Below are positions 9,079-18,388 of a stretch of 64,000 nucleotides of DNA, piece by piece (positions within the stretch are counted from its first letter, which is position 1; every line of letters begins with the position of its first letter). The notes under the pieces were generated by a model that saw nothing but the letters and a program-made list of their open reading frames with translations, did not search any database and was not told where the DNA came from. The DNA is from Streptomyces venezuelae (GTDB taxonomy: Bacteria > Actinomycetota > Actinomycetes > Streptomycetales > Streptomycetaceae), in NCBI RefSeq assembly GCF_008642315.1, contig NZ_CP029192.1, forward strand, positions 8,122,001-8,186,000. The letters run 5' to 3'. The translations under genes were made by a program, and so were the position numbers.

Positions 9079-9938
9079 GAAGCCATTTCAGTTGGCGTGA
9101 TTTTGCGGCAGTCTGGGGTGATGACTGCTGCGCTCGTCGAGCGGATGGCGCCGGAAGACTTATGGGAGTTGTTCCAGCGAGTGGTGCCGCCGGCGCCGGT
9201 TCGCCCGCAGGGTGGAGGCCATCGCCGGCGCGGGGGCCGCGAGGTGCTCGCCGCGATCATCTTCGTGGCCACCTCAGGCTGCACATGGAACCAACTGCCG
9301 CCGGGCTTCGGGTTGTCGGGGGTGACCGCCTTTCGCCGGTTCACCGAGTGGACCGAAGCCCGGGTGTGGGCCAAACTCCATCGCCTGGTCCTGGACGAAC
9401 TCGGCGCCCAGGGCGGGCTGGACTGGACGCAGTGTGCGATCGACTCCGTCAGTGTCCGCGCCCTCAAAGGGGGCAGCTGACGGGACCGAATCCGACCGAC
9501 CGCGGCAAGAAGGGATCGAAAATCCACCTCATCGTCGACCGGCAGGGTCTGCCCCTGTCGATCGGCATCTCCGCCGCCAACCTCCACGACAGCCAGGCCC
9601 TCATCCCTCTGGTTCGTGGCATCCCGCCGATCCGCTCCCGTCGCGGCCCGCGACGCCGACGGCCGGGGAAACTGCACGGAGACAAGGGCTACGACTACCG
9701 CCACCTGCGGCGATGGCTGGCATCCCGCGGCATCCGGCACCGCCTCGCCCGCAAGGGCATCGAGTCGTCCCAGCACCTGGGACGACACCGCTGGGTCGTG
9801 GAGCGGACCGTGTCCTGGTTGTCCGGCTGTCGACGCCTGCACCGCCGCTACGAGCGCAAGCCGCAACACTTCCTGGCCTTCACCGCCATCGCCGCAACCC
9901 TCATATGTCACCGCAGACTGACCAAGTGAAATGGCATC
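9079..9938 (+). mobile_element. IS5-family insertion sequence (860 bp)
   Basis: Inverted repeats of 17 bp (9079-9095 and 9922-9938, 15 of 17 matching) flanked by the 3-bp duplication TTA (9076-9078 and 9939-9941). The insertion splits the NACHT-type gene; excising it with one TTA restores its frame exactly, which fixes both the ends and the duplication. Confidence 0.92.
9121..9929 (+). CDS. IS5-family transposase made by a minus-one frameshift (orfA/orfB)
   Basis: The first frame starts at ATG 9121 (MTAALVERMAPEDLWELFQR), carries the N-terminal domain with the TSGCTWNQLPPGFG block, and ends at TGA 9478-9480. The second frame overlaps and continues TGPNPTDRGKKGSKIHLIVD, LHGDKGYDYRHLRRWL and HRWVVERTVSWL to TGA 9927-9929, giving the D...E residues of the DDE fold. 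The switch point is CTCAAAGGGGGC (9464-9475), a minus-one slippery run like that in the IS at 4201. Apart from this expected shift nothing looks broken, so it could still be active. Confidence 0.85.
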
Positions 9939-10159
9939 TTAAGCCACCGGTCGCTAGGTTGAGCGCTCCGCCGAGCGCGCGGTCTAGCGCCGCCATCGCA
10001 GGAAGATCTTCGCCCAGCAGCACCAATGCATCTCCGAACGACAGCCACCTACGTGGCCCCACAGCACTCCCCATGGCGTGCGCTCCCCGGATACCAGTGC
10101 CAGCCTGGCTCAGAAGAAGCGCCAACGAACCTCGTTCGCAACGGATCCGTTGTGCCCGG

Positions 10160-10310
10160 GCAGGGTGCGTTTCTTCTGGAGGGACCTCGCTGTTGGCCAG
10201 CACGGACGCATCGGCCCTTGGCGGCCAGCGTGACCTCGACTGCCCCGCTCTTCGCAGGTGCGAGGCGATGACCTGGGGTTTCTCGTCACTCAAGAAGAAA
10301 CGCACCCTGC
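10160..10310. repeat. 18-bp perfect inverted repeat, arms 115 bp apart
   Basis: The arm at 10160-10177 (GCAGGGTGCGTTTCTTCT) is the exact reverse complement of 10293-10310. It lies upstream of the NACHT-type start in otherwise gene-free sequence. Its origin is unknown. Confidence 0.7.
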
Positions 10311-10515
10311 GCCCCCGACGCTGTCCCGCCGGATCCCCGACGGTTACCGGGGCATTGCTTACATCCGGTCCGGCAAGCTCCACCTCCAATCCCGCCGTGG
10401 CGCCGATCTCAGCGGCGCCTTCCCAGATCTCGTGGTTGCTGCCGCCCGGCTGGAGGAGGACCTGGTGATTGATGGGGAGCTCGTGGTCCTCCAGGGCGGC
10501 CGTCTGGGGAAGAGT
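10311..10515 (+). pseudogene. Fragment of an ATP-dependent DNA ligase
   Basis: About 55 codons read DGYRGIAYIRSGKLHLQSRR, then a GADLSGAFPDLV segment and LVIDGELVVLQGGRL, which match motifs following the active-site lysine in bacterial ATP-dependent ligases (DGYR, LxSRRG, DGELV). The KxDG lysine itself is replaced (IPDGYR), and nothing ligase-like follows beyond GGRL. The fragment cannot be active. Identification rests on short motifs. Confidence 0.5.
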
Positions 10516-10617
10516 GAGGCCGAGCAGGATGCCGCGCTTGGACCTGTGCGGGAATTTGACCGTGAGGGGGGTGATCGTGAGTTCAGACAAGGGCCGTTCC
10601 GGTGGTGCGAGGGCGGG

Positions 10618-10657
10618 GCCGGAGCGGCACACACGGCGTGGTGCGTGCCGCTCCGGC
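10618..10657 (-). terminator. 13-bp stem hairpin downstream of the TrbL-like gene
   Basis: GCCGGAGCGGCAC (10618-10630) pairs perfectly with 10645-10657 around a 14-base loop, 14 bases past the stop codon of the minus-strand gene at 10672. Likely its terminator. Confidence 0.65.
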
Positions 10658-10671
10658 GTGAGGGGACGGGG

Positions 10672-12030
10672 TCAGAGGCCGGTGGGCGGGGGAAGCGGAG
10701 GGGGCGCTCCGGCGCCGCTGGCGCCGTCGATGGAGGACGAGTTCGGGGCCGGGGGAGCGCCCTGCGGCGGAGGCGTGGAAGCGCCGGGCGGGTTGGACAA
10801 GAACCCGCCGCCGGAGGGGGACTGTGCACCCGAACCGGGACCGCCCTGGCCGGGGGTGCCGCCGAAATGACCACTGGTGTCCTCGGTGGGGCGCGTGGGC
10901 GGAACAGCCTTCTCCAGCCCGTCCTCCATGCCCTGGCCGCCCGAGGAACCACCGGGGCTGCCGGATTCCTTGCCGCTGCCACCCGTGGAGTTGGCGGCGA
11001 TATCGCCGGGGAAGCCACCGCCGGGCACCGAGTCGGGCCCTTGCGATGCGGCGCCCGCTCCGGCCGCCGCGCCACCGGTTCCGGCGGTGGCTGCCATGGC
11101 GGCGGCCTTGCGGCCCGCGCGCTCGGTGTGCTGCCGGGCCATCTGGGCGCCGGCTCCACCGGCCCGGTGAATCGATTCGCCGTCTGTGCCTTCTGCGGCC
11201 CAGTGAACGAACTTGAAGGTCGCGTACGGGCAGAGCAGCACCAGGACCATGATCACGATGCCAGACATGACGTCGGCCAGGGCGCCGAGGCCGTTCTTGG
11301 CCTCGGTCTTGCCCATCGCGGCGATCCCGAGCACGAAGATCACGGTCATCAGGAGCTTGCTGACGACCAGGGTGGCGGTGGCTTCGATCCAGCCGCGTCG
11401 CCAGCGGCGGGCGGCTTCCCAGCCGCCGCCGGCTCCGGCGAACACGGCCAGGGTGACCATGACCAGGATGCCGACCTTGCGGACCATCATCACGCACCAG
11501 TACAGAACCGCTCCGATGGCAGCTCCGATGGCGGCGAAGACGGCGACGAGCCAGCCCATCCCGGTCAGGCCGGGAATCTGATTCACCTTGACCATGCGCC
11601 GCACTGCGGATTCGATCGACAGGTGTGCTGCTTTGAACAGGCCGTCAGACAACGCGTCGACCACTTCGATCGCGACGGTGGTCAACGCGATGGCGCTGAA
11701 GGCGAAGAGCACGCCGGAAGCGGTGCCGGTGAATGCCTGGGGCAACGCCTGACCGTCGCGTTTCATCGCGGCCCGTATGAGTTGGGCGCAGAAGGTGGCG
11801 ACCAGGATGATCAAACCGATCGGCAAGATCATCTCGTAGTTGTCGCGGAACCAGCCCGCGTTCAGGTCGACCTTGATCGTCTTGTTCACGGCCTTGGCGG
11901 TCAGATCGGCCGAGGCGGCGGCGAGTTCGCCGGCCGACTTGGCCATCCAGTCGCCGATGACCTTGCCCGGGGCACTGGCGAAGTCGACCGCGCCTTTGGC
12001 GGCGCCGCCGATGGAGCACAGCGGCAGAAC
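10672..12030 (-). pseudogene. TrbL/VirB6-like conjugal membrane protein, 5' truncated
   Basis: About 450 residues of a polytopic membrane protein: helices at NYEMILPIGLIILVATFCAQ, ASGVLFAFSAIALTTVAIEV, MGWLVAVFAAIGAAIGAVLY, a VGILVMVTLAVFAGAGGG helix and IVIMVLVLLCPYATF, then a long Gly/Ser/Pro-rich tail. This layout matches the TrbL/VirB6-like proteins of Streptomyces conjugative and integrative elements, a channel component of type IV-like secretion. The natural N-terminus is absent: the sequence from LCSIGGAAKGAVDF onward is family-like, but just upstream it runs head-to-head into a recombinase gene that is also truncated. No other transfer genes are near, so transfer function is lost. Confidence 0.7.
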
Positions 12031-12032
12031 GC

Positions 12033-12882
12033 ATCGAACACCTACGGGCAGACCAGCGGTGCTCGCAGAGATGTCCGAGCCGCCATCCAACTCTTGGCCT
12101 GGCTAAGCGAGTCCGGCACCTCGTTGGCCACCTGCACCCAATTTGACATCGACCAATGGGTGGACGAAGGCCCCTGGCTGCGGCACATCGCGCGGACCTT
12201 CCCCCTGTGGGCCGTCGAACACCGTCACGCAACCGGTTTTGAGATCCCCCTGTCGGCTAGGCAGGACGAGACGAGCGGGATCGAGCAGACCAGCCGATGG
12301 CAACTCGTGCGTCAGCTTCTCCATGACGAGACACTCGACCTCACCGACCGCGTCGCCGGGCTACTTGTCCTGCTCTTCGCTCAGCGCCTCAGTACCATCA
12401 CGGCCCTCACCGCCACTCACGTGACCCACGAGGACGCTGCGGTCAGTCTGTCCCTGGGCAGCCATCCACTGCAGATGCCGCCGCCGCTGGACATCCTGAT
12501 CCTTCGCCTGGTCAATGAGCGCAAGGGATTTGCTGTCATCGGACAGATTGACGATCATCCATGGCTGTTCCCCGGCGCCTTCGCCGGCCGCCCGATGACG
12601 AACAAGCAGTTGATGCGACGGCTCCACCGCCTCGGCATCCGCGTCAAGCCGGCCCGGAACACGGCTCTTCTGGACCTTGTGGGCGAACTTCCTGCCGTCG
12701 TTCTGAGCCGCCTCCTGGGCATCACGGTCCAGACCGCGGCCCACTGGACACGCCGCTCCAGGCTCCCCGAGTCACCTACGCAGCCGACTTCTCCCGCCGC
12801 TGACCCGATATGCCTGGCGCCCGCTCCAGGGGCAGCAGTGCCGCGCCCTGTCCAAAGCATGGCTTATGAGTCCATAAATTGA
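12033..12882 (+). pseudogene. Tyrosine-recombinase-like protein, N-terminal part missing
   Basis: The readable part starts about RRDVRAAIQLLAWLSESG and continues TQFDIDQWV, RVAGLLVLLFAQRLSTITAL, an RPMTNKQLMRRLHRLGI block and ARNTALLDLVGELPAVVLSR. This is the C-terminal half of a phage-integrase-like family common in Streptomyces islands. Upstream of about 12030 the frame is antisense to the TrbL-like gene, so the N-terminal half has been lost in a rearrangement. Near 12770 the expected end (VTYAADFSRR and stop at 12801-12803) lies in another frame, suggesting an additional indel; the uncorrected frame stops at 12882. Confidence 0.68.
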
Positions 12883-12957
12883 TGCAAGGTAGTGGAAACT
12901 TTGACAACCGCGAAAGATTAGGGGACTCCATCCCATAGCGACAGATTTGATTTTCTC

Positions 12958-14199
12958 TTGAAGTACATGCGTATGGCAGCCCTGGCTGCCGTCTCGATGG
13001 CCACCCCGACGCTCTTGGCCGCTGCACCCGCGGCGGCGGCAGAGGTCAGCCCGCCGGCCCTCTCCATACCGGAGCCCGCTCCGGAGCCCGGGAGCCCGGA
13101 GCTCCCGACTGGGCAAGGAGAGCCGTCAGCCGGTGATCCGGCCAGCTCCGGTGCCGCGGCATCGCCGCAGGCCGCTGCGGCATCCGAGGCAAGAATTAGC
13201 CCGGCGGCGCCCCCGGCCGGAGTTCCTGCCGAGCCGACGCCGGGCGCTGCCGAGTCGGTACCGACCGGCGCCCCCACCACGCAGCCCGAAGCCCCTGGCA
13301 CCGTGGACACGGCCGCAGGAGAGGAGACGGGCAGCGGAACCCGGCCGTCCTCCCCCACCACCACCCCGAACGGCACCATCGAGCCGACCGGGACCGCCGA
13401 GTCCGTCACCTCGGCCCAGCCTGCCGCCGGGCCGGCCCGGGAATCCGAAGAAGGCCCGGCCGGTGCGGCGGAGTTGGACGAGTCGGCACTGAGCACTACG
13501 CTGCACGGCCTGCCCAGCAAGGTCGTGCCCGGCTCCGGCTGGAAGAATTTCACCTTCCGCGCCATCAATTCCTCTGCCAAGGCGATCAAGACGGTCGACG
13601 TCTACGCTCTGCTGGCGGCCTTCGGCCACAATAATCGCGACAGGTGGCACCTGCTGACCCTGCAGTGGTACGACGAGGACGCATGTGTCTGGAAGACGGT
13701 CGACCCCAACATCGGCCACCTCACCACGCTCGCCGGGTTGGCGCCCGGTGAGCACACCGACATCAAGTTGCGAATGAAGGTCGGCGTCGGCACGCCGGTA
13801 GGCGTCGGCTACGCCTCGGCGCTCGGCGGATACCTCGACGAGGACGACACCCTCATCATGTCGGATGCGATGCCCTACGACTTCGACATCGTGGTCGAGA
13901 AGAGCGAGCCGCCGGCCACGGGCGAGCTCGGCAGCAAGCCGCAGGACCCCGGCAACAAGCCCGCTTCGCAGGGCGACTTGCCACAGGTTTCGGCCACCGA
14001 CACGGGAGGCACCGTCGGCCGGGCCGACTCGGGTGCCACCTTGACCGAGACCGGCAGCGACGCCGACTCGGGCGCCACGTTGGCCGCGACCGGCAGCACC
14101 GCCGGCTCCGGCTGGATGCTCGGGGCTGGCGGTGCCTCGATCACCCTGGGCGCGGCGCTGGCCGCCGCCGCCCACAGCCGTCGCCGTCACACCGCCTGA
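12958..14199 (+). CDS. Secreted LAXTG-anchored surface protein
   Basis: 413 residues: a signal peptide (MRMAALAAVSMATPTLLAAA, cleavage near APAAAA), a long Pro/Ala/Thr/Glu-rich linker to about residue 175, a folded domain with WKNFTFRAINSSAKAIKTVD and LQWYDEDACVWKTVD, then a sorting region. The end has LAATGS, a hydrophobic helix (LGAGGASITLGAALAAAAH) and SRRRHTA, the standard sortase class E pattern. A second, similar motif LTETGS lies 17 residues before it within a repeated ADSGATL segment. The frame opens at TTG 12958; ATG 12967 is an equally good start, and neither has a clear ribosome-binding site. Intact cargo of the element. No sortase gene is in the window. Confidence 0.82.
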   Translation: MKYMRMAALAAVSMATPTLLAAAPAAAAEVSPPALSIPEPAPEPGSPELPTGQGEPSAGDPASSGAAASPQAAAASEARISPAAPPAGVPAEPTPGAAESVPTGAPTTQPEAPGTVDTAAGEETGSGTRPSSPTTTPNGTIEPTGTAESVTSAQPAAGPARESEEGPAGAAELDESALSTTLHGLPSKVVPGSGWKNFTFRAINSSAKAIKTVDVYALLAAFGHNNRDRWHLLTLQWYDEDACVWKTVDPNIGHLTTLAGLAPGEHTDIKLRMKVGVGTPVGVGYASALGGYLDEDDTLIMSDAMPYDFDIVVEKSEPPATGELGSKPQDPGNKPASQGDLPQVSATDTGGTVGRADSGATLTETGSDADSGATLAATGSTAGSGWMLGAGGASITLGAALAAAAHSRRRHTA

Positions 14200-14437
14200 G
14201 CGACGGCCGACGTGGGCGGGCCACCGGGAGGAAACGGCTCGCGGCCGGAGCCTCCCGGCGGCGGACCTTGGACGGGCCCTGGCCCTCGGATGGCCGACGC
14301 ACCGTGCCTGAGGGCGGCATTGGTTGCTGGTACGGCGGTTGGGGGTGTGGCCCAGCACGGCCCGGCTCGTACTACCACCGAGCAGGACACGGAAGGCCGG
14401 ATCGTGAAGCAGGAATCTTGGATGAAGGATTGAGTGA

Positions 14438-14989
14438 ATGTTCGACCGGTGGGGTGTGTGGGATGTGCTTCCGGACAGCGGGCGGCGGCGATGGTTGCTG
14501 GAACCGTTCGAGGGGGTGGGTCCGCTGCGTTTCGGGATGCGGCCAGAGGAGGTCACCGCAGCGCTGGGTGCCCTCGTACGGAACCCCCAGCGCCACACGC
14601 GTGCGGCTCTCTCGCGAGATCGGTACAGCACGGTCAAGGGAGAGTGCTGGGGGCTGGGGCTGACGTTCTACTACGGTCGGGAGGAGCGGCTGCGCGGGAT
14701 ATCGGTCGACGCCTTGAAGGGCCCTCAGGTCTACGCGGACTGCGTCGCGCTGGTCGGCCGGACGCCCTCGGAACTCGAGCAGTGGATTGTCGACCGTGCC
14801 GGGATCCGCGAGCCCTTCTCCGAGCTGTTTTATGCGAACCTCGGTGAACCCGGATCACGGAGCCTGGGCGTAGTGATCGGCGTCCAGAGATCGGGGGACC
14901 ACCTGCTCACCCGACCGGTGTTCCTCCCCGCGGAGGCCATGGACGCACCGGTGAGCTTCCTGCCTCCTGAGGCGTGGACAATCCACTGA
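14438..14989 (+). CDS. Conserved hypothetical protein, 183 residues
   Basis: Starts MFDRWGVWDVLPDSGRRRWL at ATG 14438, with AAGGAT about 9 bases upstream. It has a central EGVGPLRFGMRPEEVTAALG segment, typical of small Streptomyces proteins in which a beta-strand pair is followed by GMxxxEV, and a YYGREERLRGISVDALKGP strand region. No signal peptide, membrane helix or catalytic motif is evident. I cannot assign a function. The frame is intact. Confidence 0.6.
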   Translation: MFDRWGVWDVLPDSGRRRWLLEPFEGVGPLRFGMRPEEVTAALGALVRNPQRHTRAALSRDRYSTVKGECWGLGLTFYYGREERLRGISVDALKGPQVYADCVALVGRTPSELEQWIVDRAGIREPFSELFYANLGEPGSRSLGVVIGVQRSGDHLLTRPVFLPAEAMDAPVSFLPPEAWTIH

Positions 14990-15213
14990 CCAGAACCCAT
15001 CCCTGCCCCCTGCCGAGGTGCCGACGCAGCTGTATGACAGAGGCGTGAGCGCGGCGTGTCTACGGAGAGCCCAGGGCGTACGGAGTCCTCCCCCGGGGGA
15101 TGTACGAGATCAAGAGAGGTTCAAAGGTGGGCTCTTAGACGTCGTTTCATCTTGTTGTTTTATCCCGGTATGTGTCTTTGATGTGGTGACGTCGGGTCTC
15201 GCCAGGAGATGGT

Positions 15214-15771
15214 GTGCTGTGCATCGTCTTCGGACCCGTCGTCTCCGACATCCCGATGGCCGCGCTGGTCGCCGTCATGGTGATGGTGTCCTTCGCGACC
15301 TTCGACTGGCACTCCATCGCCCCCAGAACCCTCAAGCGGATGCCTGCGGGCGAGATCGCCGTCATGGTCATCACGGTGGCCTGTGTGGTCGCCACCGACA
15401 ACCTCGCCATCGGCGTCGTCGTCGGCTCCGTCACCGCCATGGTCATCTTCGCCAAGCGCGTCGCGCACCTCGCCAACGTAACCGCGGTTACCGACCCCGA
15501 CGGGGGCAGCGTCGTCTACTCCGTGACCGGCGAGCTGTTCTTCGCCTCCTCCAACGACCTCGTCGGTCAGTTCGACTACGCCACCGACCCCGACAGGGTC
15601 GTCATCGACCTCACGGCCGCCCATATCTGGGACGCCTCCTCCGTCGCCGCCCTCGACGCCATCGAGACCAAGTACAAGCAGCGCGGCAAGACCGTCGAGA
15701 TCATCGGCCTGAACCAGCCGAGCGCCCAGATCCACGACAAGCTCAGCGGCGAACTCACCGGAAGCCACTGA
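15214..15771 (+). pseudogene. C-terminal fragment of a SulP-family anion transporter with STAS domain
   Basis: Residues 1-85 carry the last membrane segments of a SulP transporter (SDIPMAALVAVMVMVSFATF, DWHSIAPRTLKRMP, VVATDNLAIGVVVGSVTAM) and residues 90-185 a STAS domain (VYSVTGELFFASSNDLVGQF, VVIDLTAAHIWDASSVAALD). Full-length members have about 500 residues, so the first eight or nine helices are missing. The sequence upstream of about 15205 is unrelated. Not expected to transport anything. Confidence 0.85.
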
Positions 15772-15909
15772 CCCGCGCTGGCGCAGCAGGGGGCCGCAAA
15801 AAGCTGTCCAGGCTCCCGCGGCCCCTGAACGCTGCGGTAGGGCCTGGGCGGGGACATTCGTGCGTGGTGCCCTGATGTCATGCACCGATGGGCCCCCTGG
15901 CAACGCGGC

Positions 15910-16230
15910 TCAAAAGGGCGGGGCGGCCAGGAGAGAGTCGGCTCCTGTGCGGTGAAGGGCGTCACGGACCGGTTCGCTGGCAGCGGTCACGGTAAGGCTG
16001 CCCCCGGCACGGCCCGCGGCGTGCGAGATGCCGAGCAGGGTGTACGGGCTCCCGTTGTCGCAGGTGGTGATGGCGGCCAGGTCCAGCAGGAGGCGCCGGT
16101 GGTCCTTCTCGATCGCCAGGACGGTGATGTCGCAGAGCTTGGCGATGTTGGTGACATCTAGCTCTCCCGACAACTCCAGTCTCAGGAAGGCTGCGTCGGA
16201 GGGGGAGAGGCACCGGCTCGCCCCGCTCAT
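15910..16230 (-). CDS. STAS-domain protein (anti-sigma-factor antagonist-like)
   Basis: A 106-residue single STAS domain: LRLELSGELDVTNIAKL, then LLLDLAAITTCDNGSPYTLL and GGSLTVTAASEPVRDALHRT. The serine that is phosphorylated in classical antagonists (D-S-A/S-G) corresponds to CDNGS, so an asparagine precedes Gly-Ser; regulation by phosphorylation is uncertain. ATG 16230 starts right where the recombinase pseudogene loses its own family resemblance, so the first 10-15 residues may be the product of a junction rather than native. Confidence 0.65.
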   Translation of the reverse strand: MSGASRCLSPSDAAFLRLELSGELDVTNIAKLCDITVLAIEKDHRRLLLDLAAITTCDNGSPYTLLGISHAAGRAGGSLTVTAASEPVRDALHRTGADSLLAAPPF

Positions 16231-17469
16231 CGAGCTCGTCGCGCCGCAGGCCCTGCGTCCTGCCCAGCTGCGCGACGTGCAGGCCCGCGTCGTTCAAGGG
16301 GCGCAGGCCCGGCTGGCGCCGCGTCCGCCCGCCGCGCAATGGCCGACCAGCAGACGGTCCCCGTCGGTCAGTTCCCGCGAGCGGGCCGTCAGCTCATGCA
16401 GCAGCAGATAGAGGCCGAACGGGGTGTGCAGCTCGTCTCGCGCCGTGACCTCCTCGGGCTTGGCCGGGATGCTGATCCAGTCCGGGATCTCCGACAGCGC
16501 GAGGTCCATGGAGGCGCGTCGCCCGTGACGGGGCTTGACCAGGCCGACGATGGCCGTCCCCGGCCCGCCTGTGTACCCGTCCGCACGATGGTGCACCGCC
16601 GGGGTCTTCAAGATCACGTCCGGGTTCTCGCCTGTCATCGCGGCCAACAGCACCGCGCCGGGCCGCTGTCTCGGCGATCGTCAGGTGCAGGGCTGAGACG
16701 AACTCCACCACCGAACCCAGCCTGCTCACCCAGGTACAGGGGCGGGGAGCGGGACTGGTGGCCGACGGACAGGGCGCGGACATCCGCGGGACATCGGCGA
16801 AGTGGTCGTCCCAGTCGAGCAGTTACAGCCGCCGCGCCACCGTTTCGTTGCCCCGGGCGATGTCCTCCCCGCTCCGAAAGCACCGCAGCAGGTCGCGGTT
16901 GCCGCGGATACGCGCCGCCGCCACACGGAGGTCCGCGCGGGAGGCTTCCGCTATCCGCTTCAGCTCCGTACGGCTGCAGCTGTGTCGCCCCTCGCCCCGG
17001 ATCTGCTTCGGTAGTGGGCCCGCCAACCGGGCGGACACGGCATCGCTGACCCCGTCGGCCACGGCCAGCAACTGCCGCAGCTGGCTGAGGTCGACGCGAA
17101 TACTGTCGATGTGCTTGCGGCTCTCGTGGAAGCCGTCGATGTGGGCGGCCGTCAGATGCGCCAGCCGCGTCGGCGGCCAGGTCAACGTCGTCAGGTAGCG
17201 GTCCAGCCGCACCACCGCCTTGTAGACGTGGCCCACCGAGTGCAGCGACGTCTGCCCGGCCCCCGGCGCGGTCCGCTTCACGAACGCGGCCACCAGCGCA
17301 TCGCGCAGCTCTGGCGCCATACCCAACGGGCGAAGTCGAAGTCCCGCCGCTCCTGACCGTCCTGACTGAAGCAGTGCACCACCAGCGCCCCGTCCCGCTC
17401 GATCAACAGGCCACGGTGCGTCCTCGGTCCCTGACCGGGCAGCGATGCCTTGCGCCCGCGCGGGCTCAC
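16231..17469 (-). pseudogene. Recombinase-type gene, multiply frameshifted and 3' truncated
   Basis: Start GTG 17469 overlaps the stop of the upstream recombinase by 4 bp, a sign of translational coupling. The reading is MSPRGRKASLPGQGPRTHRG and RRDFDFAR, then a frameshift near 17324 to LGMAPELRDALVAAFVKRTA and LTAAHIDGFHESRKH. TAA at 16823-16825 replaces the residue after VARRL. The frame continues LLDWDDHFADVPRM, then shifts near 16655 to LLAAMTGENPDVILKTPA and again near 16330. It fades out at LGRTQGLRRDELDERG, before any catalytic RHRY motifs. The family is one of the large partner proteins that sit with tyrosine recombinases on Streptomyces elements. Confidence 0.7.
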
Positions 17470-18215
17470 CGCACACCAGCCAGTGGATCGGTCCGCACCC
17501 GAGAGTGCCCGGTGAACACCTCCGCCATGAACATCTCGATGGCGAACCCGTCCGCGTGGGCCAGCAGCATCTCGACGTCCAGCGTCCGAAACGGCTCGAG
17601 GTAGACCGCCTTGGTCGTCTCGACCCTCAGATGTCCGAGCATCGTCTGCACCAAGTGCCAGGTATCACCGAACTGTTCCCGGAAGTCCTGCCGCTGCACC
17701 ACCGTGAGATGCCCAAGCCGACACGCATGCACCAGCCTGCCGATCGCGTACCACCTCAACGCGCACGAGTGGCGCAGCATATGGGCGGTACAGGTGAACC
17801 CGGCCGACCCGAGCATCGCGATGCGCTCGTTCGCGACATCGAAGGTGTGCTCCCAGCCTCGCCCGTCGCGCGGCAGCCCGTCCTCGTTCAGCCACAGAGC
17901 CACCGGCTCCAGCCCCAGGGGCGTGCGTCGTAGCAGACGCAGCCGGGTCCGCGGACCGATGTCGTTCCACCGCCGACGCTCGACGCCGCCGTGCGCCCCC
18001 TCCAGGATCACAGACCCCGTTCCGCGGACCGCCAGTACCATTCGCGCCCCGCTGAGCCGCTCATAGCGGCCGGCCGCCTGGGCGCGGCGCACCGCGGCGG
18101 CCCGGGCGCCCTCCACGTATGACAGCAGCTCCTTCATCGCCGCGCGGGGAGTCCAGTACGGCGGACGCGACGGCTCAGTCGCAGTCCGTCGGCCCTTAGC
18201 GCTGTTGGCCTGACT
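17466..18215 (-). pseudogene. Tyrosine recombinase, N-terminally truncated
   Basis: The C-terminal catalytic half is well preserved: HMLRHSCALRW, TWHLVQTMLGHLRVETTKAV and YLEPF contain the R-H...H-x-x-R/L-G-H...Y set of the phage-integrase family. Family-like residues extend upstream of the internal ATG 18137 (RPPYWTPRAAMKELLSYVEG) to a stop at 18216-18218, so the true start is lost; complete relatives have some 600-700 residues. It probably belonged with the downstream gene in a two- or three-recombinase operon. Confidence 0.8.
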
Positions 18216-18388
18216 TCATTGCCAGAACGACTGGTTTGGATGTGTGGGATCTCAACGGCCGTGTCTCGTAGCGATGCTGTGACCTGCGGCTTCAGGCTGT
18301 GTCTTACTCCGTGTCCCAGCGGATCAATCTCACGAACGTGGCCTTTCTCGGGCCTGGGGCTGCGCGCCAGAGTTCACCACTCAGGTGA

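Larger units (their letters stand above)
8561..10074 (-). pseudogene. N-terminal region of a NACHT-type NTPase gene, interrupted by an IS
   Basis: ATG 10074 opens MGSAVGPRRWLSFGDALVLL and continues ALDRALGGALNLATGG, the usual beginning of Streptomyces NACHT NTPases (helical N-terminal domain). An IS5-family copy then intervenes. Taking out 9079-9938 and one TTA copy gives an uninterrupted frame ATGG-L-SSGLLGMVDARGRI and on through RTRVLEAAHTVIVVLGFF and HLPYEHHIAELRSWYRHLA. A one-base loss near 8700 shifts it to VHAFFQGLAAWERLPEVARR and ESLYA, where it meets the TerD-type sequence. No P-loop NTPase domain follows, so only the N-terminal domain remains. NACHT proteins serve in bacterial antiphage defence; this one cannot work as it stands. 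Confidence 0.75.

Noticed and set aside
10530..12000. Middle part of a long plus-strand frame joining the ligase fragment to the recombinase fragment
   Set aside because: It is antisense to the TrbL-like gene; only the two ends show coding resemblance, so a giant fusion protein is not credible.
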